Origin: Diploptera punctata
Taxonomy: Eukaryota > Arthropoda > Insecta > Blattodea > Blaberidae
Length of the DNA stretch: 64,000 nucleotides
NCBI GenBank assembly: GCA_030220185.1
Contig: JASPKZ010007432.1
Span: 1,488,001 to 1,552,000, forward strand
Reading direction: 5' to 3'
Shown here piece after piece: positions 38,501-40,954 of the stretch. The position numbers and the translations under genes are program-made. Each line of letters starts with the position of its first letter. The first letter of the stretch is position 1. The notes under the pieces are model-generated. The model ran no database searches, had not been told where the DNA came from, and was given only the letters and a program-made list of their open reading frames with translations.

Positions 38501-39398
38501 ATGAGAGATAATTTCTATGTTGCCTGTATCTAAAAATAGGGAGGTTGGAACATAAGAACTATTAATCCTACACCTGGATAAAACAAAAATTATTGAGCTC
38601 AAAGAATAATGTGAAAGTCTCAACCTTGTAATAGGAAAATTTTGGATGTGAAAAAAACTGACTCCTAGAAAAAAAAAGTAGATCTGAGGAATTAAACAAT
38701 TACCGGTAAACTAAAAAATGCTGGCATAAGAATTTGGAAACATAAGACATTTAATCAAAGTGAATGGACAATGTTAAAACAAGGTTAAGGCCATGCTGGA
38801 ATGGGAATTACACCACTGATTATGGTGTTAATGGATTACTCCAGGCTTTTTCTTTTTATTTTCATTTTGAAAATAGAAATAGGAAGTAATATTATGAGGT
38901 TTTACTTAAATAAATAAATTTGTTCTCTCTACCAACTGAAAATGGGGCAAACATGCCTTGAAACATATGTCTAACAGAAACACAGAACAAACTTATTTAT
39001 AATATTTGAAGAGAAAAATTATATGCTTAGACTGGGGTTTGAACCCAGGACCTTTGGCCTTATTTATTTATTACCCAGGATGTTTCTTACCTTACACTGA
39101 TGTACTCATTATTGAGAATGAGGTTTTCATGGGAATGAAGCACTATTATCTTTGTTGATTCCTGACAAGTGACATCAATTTCCACACTGCCATTAAAATA
39201 ACCTTCACTGAAATGAGGCTCAAGTTTCAGTTTGTAATGTACAGGAATAACAGATCTTGGAAGATGTTTCCCAGCATTCAAAGCAATTTGATTCTCAATC
39301 TCTATCTGCCTGTATAATCCAAAACATGCTGGTATTCCCACAAGCAACACAAATATACAAGTGTGTTTAATGCGAGTTATAACATTTTTATATGTAAT
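2303..39398 (-). CDS. M1-family aminopeptidase N-like gene, catalytic residues lost (gene span, 12 exons placed)
   Basis: Spliced gene read right to left. Placed exons total about 2.2 kb (roughly 740 residues): membrane anchor, N-terminal beta domain with a RR-FPCFDEP-like block, catalytic-domain equivalent, and ERAP1_C-like helical domain. Active M1 enzymes need GAMEN, HEXXH-(18)-E and a catalytic Tyr. Here the GAMEN position reads EVVNP, the HEXXH position reads roughly EGFVL and the third zinc ligand is Asn, so zinc binding and peptidase activity are not expected. Frames are open across all exons and donors/acceptors are canonical, which argues for a maintained pseudoenzyme. The starting Met exon was not found with confidence. 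The last exon in view ends at a splice donor, so roughly 150 more C-terminal residues should lie left of the window. Catalytically inactive M1 homologues are known (e.g. nematode MNP-1). Likely cell-surface, type II; partner unknown. Confidence 0.85.
2760..3770 (+). mobile_element. Non-LTR retrotransposon remnant, split by a SINE
   Basis: 2770-3060 contains decayed RT C-terminal motifs EFKYLGMDF and VHGAETWTSMKKDL. A SINE lies at 3078-3345. 3351-3600 resumes with RRNKIQNSKIINI...IKWYNHLKKMNTGR and RGRLKHRWEQ, the usual C-terminus of insect LINE ORF2 proteins. Multiple stops. Confidence 0.65.
3078..3345 (+). mobile_element. SINE group A, diverged copy inside a LINE
   Basis: Contains the group A tRNA-like head (TAGTTAAGGTAAAATGC...GGGTTCAAGTCCCAGTGG), the TCAGCCTCTAA/GAGTACCAGA block and the CTACTACCCCAAG tail, compared with cleaner copies at 9297, 53209 and 56546. 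Confidence 0.7.
4010..4284 (-). CDS. M1-like gene, exon k: ERAP1_C-like helices
   Basis: The acceptor is TATGTTTAG|GATAC and the donor is AAAT|GTAAGT. It begins YFLVNYDLDNWKLISQYM and continues with TRIKLINDAFLLAYGGELSY and PQIWHSLVRSINYLKKYY, all recognisable ERAP1_C landmarks (YRVNYD, R-x-x-L-x-DAF-LA-x-G, W). 91 codons, phase 1 in, phase 0 out. Confidence 0.88.
4436..4829 (-). mobile_element. Tc1/mariner-type remnant
   Basis: Short inverted ends (CAAGGTGATTCTAAAT and ATTTAGAATCACCATG) enclose about 360 bp. On the minus strand a fragment QLDECRVTREAHIEHL matches the C-terminal DVCRxTxGxHIEHL-like ending of transposases of this group. No intact frame. Confidence 0.55.
5120..5395 (+). mobile_element. 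LINE 3'-end remnant
   Basis: Frames contain LRWVDREAQMGD, KRPLGGSEHRWENNIRVNF and a decayed WIQF...WVP end, matching the ORF2 C-terminus seen more clearly at 27084-27314. A GTTAGTTATTAGTTA tail follows. Confidence 0.6.
5575..6120 (-). repeat. SINE group D-like unit with a 193-bp tandem duplication
   Basis: 5575-5767 and 5768-5960 are near-identical direct repeats, each starting CCTAGGTAATAATG. The second runs into a complete tRNA-like head on the minus strand (about 5942-6012, with TAGCTCAGTTGGTAGAGC) followed on that strand by TTTTTCTCTTCAAAT. The first copy stops inside the head. Confidence 0.7.
6121..7664. other. No gene or named repeat recognised
   Basis: AT-rich intronic DNA. One short local duplication is visible (TTAGAATCAATTCTTTATCTTGGCA occurs around 6367 and 6429 in near-identical context). 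No coding signal convincing on either strand. Confidence 0.5.
7678..7969. mobile_element. Penelope-derived fold-back element with 13-bp target duplication
   Basis: Inverted arms (TTAAATGTTTCTTACCTCTC / GAGAGGTAAGAAACATTTAA) close around CATAACATCAGTCGCC. The insertion is flanked by CATAATTATCTGT at 7665-7677 and 7970-7982. It consists only of two inverted terminal sequences, with a good hammerhead core on the plus arm and a degenerate one on the minus arm. Confidence 0.8.
7886..7914 (+). ncRNA. Hammerhead ribozyme core
   Basis: CTGAAGA, helix II GAGACC-tatgt-GGTCTC (six pairs), then GAAA. Located in the plus arm of the fold-back element. Confidence 0.65.
8110..8230. repeat. Dispersed repeat also seen at 27.6 and 28.65 kb
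   Basis: The segment containing TTTTTCTAAGTCCTGCAGAAT, AGATGGCAGGAC and GGTATAACCAA resembles 27600-27720 and, inverted, 28615-28690. Probably the end of an unidentified DNA transposon. Confidence 0.4.
8521..8546. repeat. (AT)n microsatellite
   Basis: Thirteen consecutive AT dinucleotides. Confidence 0.95.
8547..9296. other. Intronic DNA, nothing recognised
   Basis: No open frame or repeat family could be matched here by eye. Confidence 0.5.
9297..9590 (+). mobile_element. SINE group A
   Basis: A tRNA-like head (GTAGCATAGTGGTTAAGGCA, B-box-like GAGTCCCGGTGGGG), then AAACTGACCCAAACC, CTCAGCCTCTAAC, GAGTACCAGACGC, GGCTGACATCAAGTGCCGATT and the CCTCCTACTACCCCAAGGGC end. Related copies are at 3078, 22810 (reverse), 34955, 53209, 53513, 56546 and 63841. 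Confidence 0.85.
9591..10122. other. Intronic DNA next to exon j, nothing recognised
   Basis: No gene or repeat identified; ends at the exon j donor. Confidence 0.5.
10123..10321 (-). CDS. M1-like gene, exon j: start of C-terminal domain
   Basis: The acceptor is TTTATTTGCAG|CATAT and the donor is TTCAG|GTAAGA. It encodes SKEEEETVWWLPFEFLTQ and SFIIANSMGSG. These match the family WxIPLxYxT and WxxxNxxxxGYYRVNYD region that opens the ERAP1_C-like domain. Phase 0 in, phase 1 out; joins exon k as SG-YFLVNYD. Confidence 0.85.
10627..10985 (+). mobile_element. SINE group B
   Basis: A tRNA-like head (GTGGTCTCGAGGTAGCATGC, GGTTCGATCCCCGG), then the TGAGGTTTCTTTTTGGGGTT and TTTCCTCACCTGTAAGA block and an ATCATCATTATCATC tract. 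Reverse-strand relatives are at 35206-35525 and 43515-44165. Confidence 0.75.
11939..11967 (-). ncRNA. Hammerhead ribozyme core
   Basis: On the minus strand: CTGAGGA, helix II AACAC-gact-GTGTT, then GAAAC. Confidence 0.65.
12016..12044 (+). ncRNA. Hammerhead ribozyme core, weakened
   Basis: CTGAGGA and GAAAC are intact, but helix II (AACATGACAGTATT) has mismatches compared with the opposite arm. Confidence 0.45.
12333..12485. mobile_element. TTAA-flanked MITE, copy 2
   Basis: 153 bp between TTAA at 12329-12332 and 12486-12489, beginning CCCTTTAGG and ending CAGAGGG. Same family as 830-980. Confidence 0.7.
12599..12710. mobile_element. 112-bp fold-back insertion with 15-bp target duplication
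   Basis: Flanked by AAATAGCATTTTCAA at 12584-12598 and 12711-12725. Inside, ATTATTATGAGTTAGGGATTT pairs with its inverse 50 bp further on, followed by GAAACCTCATAGTGTTACTT, the 3' tail found on Penelope-derived pieces elsewhere in the window (58090, 22665). Confidence 0.75.
12909..13305. mobile_element. Penelope-derived fold-back element
   Basis: Outer arms AATAAGGTGAATCTGGTACA and its inverse at the right edge; inner parts carry CATCAGCTTGTCCAGACTG and the reciprocal CAGTCTGGACAAGCT. The centre is T-rich unique sequence. Terminal sequence of family A. Confidence 0.7.
12967..12996 (-). ncRNA. Hammerhead ribozyme core
   Basis: Minus strand: CTGATGA, helix II ATATG-gacag-CATAT, then GAAAC. 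The matching plus arm near 13225 is degenerate. Confidence 0.65.
13396..13637. mobile_element. Perfect palindromic insertion with 12-bp target duplication
   Basis: 13396-13600 is a perfect inverted repeat of about 102 bp per arm with a single unpaired A at 13498, followed by a short tail AATATTATATCACCAAGAAG. TTCAAAACAATT flanks it at 13384-13395 and 13638-13649. No coding content. Confidence 0.85.
14323..14351 (+). ncRNA. Hammerhead ribozyme core in Penelope-like 3' end
   Basis: CTGACGA, helix II AAAACA-taat-TGTTTT, then GAAAC; same position as the copy at 1947. Confidence 0.65.
14673..14862 (-). CDS. M1-like gene, exon i: end of catalytic-domain equivalent
   Basis: The acceptor is TCTTTTTTCAG|TGAAAC and the donor is GAGCAG|GTAGCC. 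It encodes VESIWNALTEQ, then STIAKSWLES and CFPVMTVTRHYED, corresponding to the family DLWxxLxxxS...VxxIMxxWxxQxGYPVVTVxR block. Phase 2 in, phase 0 out; open throughout. Confidence 0.85.
14945..15300 (+). mobile_element. SINE group C, diverged copy
   Basis: Retains GTCTAAGGCATTATGCCTTGG, GAAGAAATTTTCTCATG, CACAATAAGTAGTAGCTCCA and TGGGACTCATCATGCTGAC, comparable to the better copy at 46074. Lies in the intron just upstream of exon i. Confidence 0.6.
15650..16490. mobile_element. SINE group D inverted pair, interrupted by SINE E
   Basis: A minus-strand tRNA-like head (15664-15740, GGGGTTCGAACCCAGGACC) and a plus-strand one (15915-15990, GGTCCTGGGTTCGAACCCC) face away from a shared inverted body. 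The right tail (CTCTTCAAATATAATTTG ... AATAATAAAAACAT) resumes at 16437 after a SINE E insertion. Confidence 0.75.
16002..16420 (-). mobile_element. SINE group E, ~420 bp, with 16-bp target duplication
   Basis: Flanked by AGCGTATAATTTTTCT at 15986-16001 and 16421-16436. Read on the minus strand it starts CCCTCAGGAGTCCTCATCTA and ends in a GAAGAAGAAG tail. The last ~70 bases (GGAAAATTTTCTATAGGATC, CTTGGAAGGAAGAAG) are shared with the 3' end of the LINE at 49935-51020. A second copy is at 60922-61343. Confidence 0.85.
16997..17522. mobile_element. SINE group D inverted pair with target duplication
   Basis: Flanked by AAGATGACAC at 16987-16996 and 17523-17532. The left inverted head starts ATATTTGAAGAG; an extra plus-strand partial head and tail follow, then a full body, head (17370-17445) and AATATTAAGAACATC end. 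Confidence 0.8.
17533..18284. other. Region with an acidic coding fragment (minus), otherwise nothing recognised
   Basis: On the minus strand about 17875-17990 reads HIFSETEEDFIESCHSESN then NDSCSDSDDTVPSTTESG before a stop. Acidic, Ser-rich stretches like this occur at the N-terminus of piggyBac transposases, but no matching ends were found. Weak. Confidence 0.3.
18285..18947 (+). mobile_element. Tc1/mariner-type transposon, internally deleted
   Basis: Long inverted ends (GTCCCAAATTGATGTATACA and its inverse at 18922-18941, extending ~60 bp) lie within TA dinucleotides. Frames contain RLSFDECKWILKCYWKVENV (N-terminal) and PQTLEELRDQIEHAINNIP (C-terminal). The central catalytic part is gone and replaced by about 100 bp resembling a Penelope family B end (TTACATCTTACCTCATA). 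Confidence 0.7.
18955..19550. mobile_element. Penelope-like fold-back: inverted and direct GIY-YIG C-terminal pieces
   Basis: 18960-19250 (minus) and 19259-19545 (plus) are inverted copies of the same GIY-YIG C-terminal/3' end segment, with CGGTTTGGGAAAAAATTCA, CGATAAACCTCCGGATCAG and terminal ATGAGGAGAGGTATGAAA on each side. Neither frame is intact. Confidence 0.75.
19444..19472 (+). ncRNA. Hammerhead ribozyme core
   Basis: CTGAGGA, helix II GGACT-gcaat-AGTCT, then GAAA. The opposite arm near 19017-19047 has a mutated CGGAGGA. Confidence 0.6.
19599..19680 (-). CDS. M1-like gene, exon h
   Basis: The acceptor is ACTTTTCAG|GTGAA and the donor is CCAGA|GTAAGT. It encodes EWLFSMLNTSLTEDTMRHGL then AKVIMP, matching the family pattern GASVxxMLxxxLGEExFRKGLxxYL. 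Phases fit exon g (A|GT) and exon i (GA|T). It lies in a small window between two Penelope-like fragments. Confidence 0.8.
19950..20290 (+). mobile_element. Penelope-like GIY-YIG C-terminal fragment
   Basis: Decayed copy of the segment seen at 301-640: GCTAATGCTTGGTCCGAAAA, GGTTTGGGAAAAAATCCACA, then the 3' terminal GAGGAGAGGTATGAAACA. The ribozyme-like core has GATA in place of GAAA. Confidence 0.65.
20572..20671 (-). CDS. M1-like gene, exon g
   Basis: The acceptor is TTTTGCAG|ATGCAG and the donor is GGAA|GTAAGT. It encodes MQNAELYNKMFSLRQFEKGY then LRYMHGLSYSLFG, equivalent to the helix leading to the family catalytic-Tyr loop (xYxKGAS). A Tyr is present in LSYSLFGSEW, the only active-site residue possibly kept. 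Phase 0 in, phase 1 out. Confidence 0.75.
20895..22443 (-). mobile_element. SINE group D tandem array (four 293-bp copies plus inverted copies)
   Basis: Four near-identical direct units have tRNA-like heads on the minus strand at 20959-21031, 21252-21324, 21545-21617 and 21838-21910 (exact 293-bp spacing). At 22078 the orientation flips to a partial head, then a full plus-strand unit with head 22350-22422. Each full head can form a 7-bp acceptor stem (GCTCAGG/TCTGAGC), a D-stem (GCTC/GAGC) and a T-stem (CCGGG/CCCGG), followed by TTTTT. The whole 1549-bp array has one target duplication, ATGTTTCAGAAG (20883-20894, 22444-22455). Confidence 0.88.
22446..22474 (-). ncRNA. Hammerhead ribozyme core rebuilt by target duplication
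   Basis: Minus strand: CTGAAGA, helix II GAAGGT-aa-ACCTTC, then GAAAC. The GAAAC side lies in the duplicated ATGTTTCAGAAG, so the core survived insertion of the SINE array. Confidence 0.6.
22810..23100 (-). mobile_element. SINE group A, diverged, reverse strand
   Basis: Contains AACCTCCTACTGTTCCTAAG-like tail, GTACTCATTTCTATTA, AGTTTAAAAATCCTGACC and the reversed head CTTAACCACTACACTATGGC. Confidence 0.65.
23101..24020. other. Intronic DNA, nothing recognised
   Basis: AT-rich, no convincing frame or repeat. Confidence 0.5.
24032..24615 (+). mobile_element. SINE group D inverted pair with 11-bp target duplication
   Basis: AAGTTATAATT flanks it at 24021-24031 and 24616-24626. A minus-strand head (about 24053-24127) starts at ATATTTGAAGAG; a partial direct tail (24248-24310) follows; then a full unit with head at about 24474-24548 and AATAATAAAAACATC end. 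Confidence 0.85.
24960..25150. mobile_element. SINE group D-like inverted tRNA-head pair, decayed
   Basis: The reversed head 25030-25080 and direct head 25080-25135 (GAGCATTGGCCTAAAAAGCC) join back to back near 25078, with TTTTTTCTCTTAAAAATTAC after the direct head. Confidence 0.6.
25213..25405. mobile_element. tRNA-like inverted pair, divergent family
   Basis: TTGCCTGAACCAGGATTTTA (reversed) and AAGGTTCAAATCCTGGTTCA (direct) are inverted heads of the family also seen at 35.8 and 51.1 kb. Confidence 0.6.
25676..25704 (-). ncRNA. Hammerhead ribozyme core
   Basis: Minus strand: CTGAAGA, helix II AAGCC-gcaaa-GGCTT, then GAAA. Confidence 0.65.
25781..25809 (+). ncRNA. Hammerhead ribozyme core
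   Basis: CTGAAGA, helix II AAGC-tgcaaag-GCTT, then GAAA. Confidence 0.6.
25888..26032 (-). CDS. M1-like gene, exon f: region of the lost zinc site
   Basis: The acceptor is CTGTTTTAG|AACAGG and the donor is TGGAAG|GTAGGT. It encodes TGYYDGSLHKIEGFVLHYF then TQISTPHGWTDFRILNLLSS. Aligned through the family HELAHQWFGNLVTxxWWxDLWLNEGFA block, neither zinc histidine, the general-base glutamate nor the downstream glutamate is present, while W-x-D and hydrophobic positions are kept. Phase 2 in, phase 0 out. A ribozyme-bearing fold-back insertion begins within about 20 bp of this donor. Confidence 0.8.
26140..26170 (-). ncRNA. Hammerhead ribozyme core
   Basis: Minus strand: CTGAAGA, helix II AAGG-taaaatgg-CCTT, then GAAAC, in the family B 3' end. 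Confidence 0.55.
26590..27335 (+). mobile_element. LINE 3' portion (RT C-terminus), inserted in Penelope-like element
   Basis: 26590-26994 encodes NTKKLGLEVNINKTKYM, EFKYLGTVITNRNEM, KLKIYKTIILPVILYGCEIW and NKVLRKIFGPK, standard C-terminal RT motifs of a non-LTR element. A frameshift near 26994 precedes 27084-27314, which ends KPEGKRPVGRPRMRWENNIN and DWKALAQDRDVWRAYVRAAM. The tail is AGTAAGTAAGTAAGT. 5'-truncated; clade possibly RTE-like but not certain. Same family at 46.8, 54.3, 54.9 and 55.8 kb. Confidence 0.85.
27600..28690. mobile_element. Inverted-repeat element (unclassified) carrying a SINE D insertion
   Basis: 27612-27720 (AGTTCTACAGAATTGC, AGATGGCTCTCAAATCGGAG) and 28615-28685 (reverse: AGATGGCTCTCAAATTGGTG) are inverted. 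The SINE D pair sits between. A third related copy is at 8110-8230. Confidence 0.45.
27733..28439 (+). mobile_element. SINE group D inverted pair with 11-bp target duplication
   Basis: AATTTACAAAT flanks it at 27722-27732 and 28440-28450. The left minus-strand unit begins TAAATTTGAAGAG and includes head and body to about 28035; a partial minus piece with tail and half-head follows; then a direct unit with head about 28298-28372 and AATAATAAAAAAAC end. Bodies are near-identical inverted copies. Confidence 0.82.
29909..30001 (+). CDS. BED-like zinc-finger N-terminal exon within hAT element
   Basis: ATG to a GAG|GTATGT donor, 31 codons: MPKTGVRDWISAFKCY then ITDGKIVFCTYCSKE. The DGK-x-x-x-C-x-x-C pattern is the first half of the BED/CGGBP1-like finger found at the start of hAT transposases and their domesticated relatives. 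The His half would lie in a following exon, which was not found before the element ends. Preceded by a comparatively GC-rich stretch that could hold a promoter. Confidence 0.5.
30425..30462 (+). mobile_element. 38-bp SINE D tail-only insertion with 12-bp target duplication
   Basis: ACAATTACTGGA at 30413-30424 and 30463-30474 flanks AGATAAATTATATTTGA (inverse of the SINE D TCAAATATAATTTATCT) joined to AATGTTAAATTAATAATAAAA (direct SINE D 3' end). It repeats the inverted-plus-direct layout in miniature. Confidence 0.75.
31436..31627 (-). CDS. M1-like gene, exon e: degenerate GAMEN region
   Basis: The donor is GCTAG|GTGAG and the acceptor is TTTTTTAG followed by GTAG, so the exon starts at 31627 (preferred for phase) or 31631. 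It encodes IEKMIAYLDAPYPFPKFDF then VHLPGMIEVVNPVGLL. PYPFPK-D and the LPG/GLL frame align with the family pattern YPLPKxDxxxxPDFxAGAMENWGLxTYR, but GAMEN is replaced (EVVNP at the aligned positions). The glutamate that binds the substrate N-terminus is absent. Confidence 0.8.
32029..32167 (+). mobile_element. SINE group D, single 5'-truncated copy with 10-bp target duplication
   Basis: GGTCTATCAT at 32019-32028 and 32168-32177. It contains the end of the body, a head (CTCGGTAGCTCAGTTGGTAG, GTCCCGGGTTCGAGTCTCGG) and TTTTTCTCTTCAAATATAA, stopping at the same outer edge as the inverted copies elsewhere. Confidence 0.8.
32225..32870 (+). pseudogene. piggyBac transposase remnant
   Basis: Pieces in order: an acidic N-terminal stretch (about 32229-32290, DCNYSEHETDSELECDSE); from about 32630 YKPISHFEFLKTLGRQF, YLNERLVNDQLSKELRMIVS (C-terminal helical part); and in another frame HALCLRSNEKKMNQYCVRCD-RPC, a Cys-rich finger typical of the piggyBac C-terminus. 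The central DDE region is missing. Confidence 0.65.
33396..33640 (+). mobile_element. Possible mariner-like left end
   Basis: GAGGGTCACTCAGAAAGTTTCC resembles mariner-type terminal repeats, followed by leader sequence and a short broken frame. No partner end found. Confidence 0.35.
33665..33703. repeat. (ATT)n microsatellite
   Basis: Uninterrupted ATT repeats beside the LINE insertion site. Confidence 0.9.
33715..34397 (+). mobile_element. LINE 3' portion with RNase H domain
   Basis: Frame fragments EEITAIETVLQ, VIPTDSKAAIKSI and (shifted) PAHIGIIGNEIADMLAKKGT give the E, D and final D of an RNase H fold. The C-terminus includes YWEARERMAQV. Flanked by ATTATTTAATACT near 33698 and 34397; tail (CAA)n. 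5'-truncated with several stops. Related copy at 39425. Confidence 0.75.
34681..34722. repeat. Perfect 19-bp hairpin overlapping the exon d donor
   Basis: CATTAAGGTAGAATATGTT and its exact inverse are separated by GATA. On the minus strand the preferred exon d donor AAG|GTAGAA lies in one arm, and ATG|GTAATC lies just beyond the other. Confidence 0.8.
34716..34892 (-). CDS. M1-like gene, exon d: D-x-F-x-x-T-x-P-x-S-T-Y block
   Basis: The acceptor is TATTTCAG|GGCAG. It encodes AERQDWVWDTFAVTSPVSTY then AVGIVIS, matching the family DxFxxTxPMSTYLxAFxxS pattern. Two donors are possible. GAG|GTATAT at 34730 is phase 0 and does not fit exon e. AAG|GTAGAA at 34716 is phase 2 and fits exon e if its acceptor is GTAG|T. 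The second donor sits inside a perfect hairpin (34681-34722). The right boundary is firm; the left is a choice between these. Confidence 0.75.
34955..35205 (+). mobile_element. SINE group A, slightly truncated
   Basis: Head GCACCATAGCATAATTGCAA / GGGGTTCAAGTCCCATAGGG, body TTTAAACTGTCCCAAACCTT, CAGCCTCTAATGGAAATAAG, and the CTACTACAACAAGGGCCTG end. A ~45-bp internal deletion compared with 9297. Confidence 0.8.
35206..35525 (-). mobile_element. SINE group B, reverse strand
   Basis: Begins TTCTATTCTATAGTAATTCTG (3' end on minus), contains GATGATGATGATGATAAGGA and GGTGAGGAAAAACCCCGAAA, and ends with the reversed head GCATGCTACCTCGAGACCAC. Confidence 0.8.
35690..35995. mobile_element. tRNA-like inverted pair (same family as 51.1 kb)
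   Basis: Reversed head 35800-35870 and direct head 35868-35935 (GATTAGCTCAATGGTTAAGA, GGGGTTCGATTCCTGGTTCA) are joined back to back, with ATGGTAAAGAGAAAAAT / TTTTTCTCTTTACCAT flanks; the right flank is partly repeated. Confidence 0.75.
36011..36163 (-). CDS. M1-like gene, exon c: RR-FPCFDEP block
   Basis: The acceptor is ATTTTTAG|GTGG and the donor is AAAT|GTGAGT. It encodes YGVTVLFPSNARRVFPCFDEP followed by SFKSTFQIIVAH, the most conserved part of the M1 N-terminal domain, so family membership is secure. It enters after AA (Lys codon split) and leaves in phase 2. The intron separating it from exon b is only 96 bp. Confidence 0.9.
36260..36454 (-). CDS. M1-like gene, exon b: N-terminal beta domain
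   Basis: The acceptor is TATTTTTAG|GTCTGC and the donor is AAAA|GTATGT. It encodes 65 residues starting SATEENLHIVSIS and ending with a FFRGEDETVSGDEK segment, equivalent to the strand region just before the TQFQPTDARRAFPCFDEP block of active family members. Phases match both neighbours (AG|G in, AA|G out). Two NxT/NxS sites fit an extracellular domain. Confidence 0.85.
36671..37576 (+). mobile_element. mariner transposon, internally deleted (906 bp)
   Basis: Inverted ends CGAGGGTGGATCAAATATAA / TTATATTTGATTCACCCTCG within TA duplications (36669-36670, 37577-37578). It carries the N- and C-terminal thirds of a mariner transposase. It inserted into the target duplication of a neighbouring SINE D copy. 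Confidence 0.88.
36825..37496 (+). pseudogene. mariner transposase, central catalytic region deleted
   Basis: From 36825: MSKQEVHTSVAQCIIIKFLA, KPSEILRRLHAQFGEATLSK, VYDWYKKILAGQDSVENEPH (first HTH), VTISEIASHVGISFGSVQAI (second HTH). The frame then runs through a short junction where the first two catalytic Asp are missing. In the +1 frame from 37258 it resumes PLEHPPYSPDLSPCDYHLFG, including the third catalytic Asp, to FFKDGIKKLPTQRQKCV and a stop at 37497. Full-length relatives are ~345 residues. Confidence 0.85.
37579..37825. mobile_element. SINE group D inverted pair; its target site was split by mariner
   Basis: Starts TATTTGAAGAG with a reversed head (37602-37675), then a junction into a direct partial head and tail, ending AATAATAAAAAAAT. 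CTACATATGTA occurs at 37826-37836 and at 36660-36670, on the far side of the mariner, so mariner entered the TA of the left duplication later. Confidence 0.8.
37968..38310 (-). mobile_element. SINE group C, reverse strand
   Basis: Full-length copy from CAATTGAGGGTCTTCCCACT to the reversed head TTAACCGCTCGGCTACGGCG; matches 43598 and 46074. Confidence 0.85.
38311..39000. other. Intronic DNA, mostly unrecognised
   Basis: A short decayed tRNA-like piece (TAGGAATTTGAACCCAAGAT, about 38385) and AT-rich sequence; no frame. Confidence 0.45.
39001..39058 (-). mobile_element. SINE group D half-head fragment with target duplication
   Basis: 58 bp (AATATTTGAAGAGAAAAATT to AGGACCTTTGG) flanked by CTTATTTAT at 38992-39000 and 39059-39067. 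It shows the same outer edge as other inverted copies and stops inside the head. About 25 bp from the exon a donor. Confidence 0.7.
39091..39398 (-). CDS. M1-like gene, exon a: transmembrane anchor and start of N-terminal domain
   Basis: The acceptor is TTTATTTTTCAG just above 39398 and the donor is AG|GTAAGA at 39091/39090. The exon enters in phase 0 with ITYKNVITRIKHT, then a hydrophobic segment CIFVLLVGIPACFGLY (type II membrane anchor), then LPRSVIPVHYKLKLEPHF, the standard opening of an M1 N-terminal domain. There is no Met in frame, so at least one upstream exon is required. It ends in phase 2 and joins exon b to give ISV-R-SATEEN. Confidence 0.85.
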
Positions 39399-39424
39399 CT
39401 GAAAAATAAAAAGTAAAAATCAGC

Positions 39425-40410
39425 TGCCTTACCAACAATACTCCAAATAAAAAGCACAATACAACAAAATCTAAAAACACAACCAACATTCACCCAAAAA
39501 ATGGATTTACTTCTTCAAATATATAAAACTGGAAAGCAAAAATGAACATATATACCAAATCTAATAAACTACCAACAGTACAATACTAACCTCTCAATAA
39601 AAGAAATAGAAAAAAGCCTACTAGTAACCAAACAAACTTTAGAAAAAATAAATCCAAAATTTTCTGAATCAGAGTGGTTGAGAATATAAATAAATGGGTC
39701 CAAAACAATAACTGAAAATGTAGGAGCTGGCATTTATTCTCATTATTCAGTCATTATCACATTGGGTCCCAATTATACAGCCTTTGAGGGAGAAAACACC
39801 ATTGAATTGGAATTCAATAACCTTATATTCCCTCATAAAATTTTCATAAAATCACACATCTTAGTAGATTCTAAAGCTACAATCCAATGAAAGCTTTCAA
39901 CCAAACACCAGTAAATGAAATCATCATGGAATGCTCCAATCTACTAAAGTTTTTAAAACAGCTAAACAAGACAATGCCCTTCCAATATCTTCACATGTTG
40001 GATTATTTGGTAATGAAGTGGCAGAGGAACTTTCAAAATGAGGCATCAGAACCCTAATCACAATAAACACACCAAACCATCTCTCAACAGAAGGATTGAA
40101 GAAGTGAAAAAGTATTCCGAATTGAACACATGCAAGAAAACTTTAAAGCAATAAAGGGTAAGTCTTGGGAAAAAAATAGACAAACTGGCAATGGAAGTAA
40201 ATAACAAAGGGTGCAAGCCTCTGATAACAGGATGGACAATATGTCAATCCAACAGATGTGTTTTGTGCAATAACCTGGATTACATTATGAACAAACATCA
40301 TCTCCTGCAGTGTCCAACAGCACAACAATCCAAAGACTTTGTCAGCTTGTATTGGGAGGGTTGAGAAAAGATGACTTAAGTGCCAATTCTGGCCATTGGA
40401 AAATAATAGC
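39425..40410 (+). mobile_element. LINE 3' portion with RNase H domain and Cys/His motif
   Basis: From 39690 INGSKTITENVGAGIYSHYS and ILVDSKATIQ give RNase H positions; later CVLCNNLDYIMNKHHLLQC is a CCHC-like zinc motif followed by QQSKDFVSLYWEG. Stops and shifts throughout. Same family as 33715. Begins just upstream of the exon a acceptor. Confidence 0.7.
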
Positions 40411-40419
40411 AACATTAAA

Positions 40420-40950
40420 TAATATTAATTTCTATAATTATATAGGGTGCATACATATTAATATATGCATTTTTTTATTTCTCTCTATGCTTACACATAG
40501 GTATCAGCCTTTGAGTTTCCAACTTGAGGCAAAAATCCAGAATATTTTAATAAAGCTAAAAATAACTTTTAAATAAAATTGTTAATAAATGTGATGACAT
40601 GCCCTTATCATTCTTCCCTGAAGCATCGGTCTCCTTGACACATTGCTGCCTATTATCTTAATATTTTAATATAGTTGCAAAGTTTTAGAAAAGGAATTAA
40701 TTTTACATATAAAATCATTTGATAGAAAATTATCTTCTTCTTCTCTTTGTTTTAGATCCAAATCTGTCCCATCTCTTTTTTTTTGGTGTTCAAGGTATCC
40801 TTCTCCCACCCTCTGGTAACTTACCTCTTGCTATGCGTACAATTTCATCTGATGTCATATAGGTTATATGTTGATTCCATTCAAATCTTCTTTATTGCAT
40901 CTATTCACCTATTGCCTGAACATTCAGCTGTCTTTAATAGTGAGTGGAGA
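40420..40950. other. No gene or repeat recognised
   Basis: Pyrimidine-rich plus strand; no supported feature. Confidence 0.45.
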
Positions 40951-40954
40951 ACAT

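Noticed and set aside
40143..40576. Overlapping 88-90 codon frames
   Set aside because: Shadows over the decayed RNase H-bearing LINE; no independent support.
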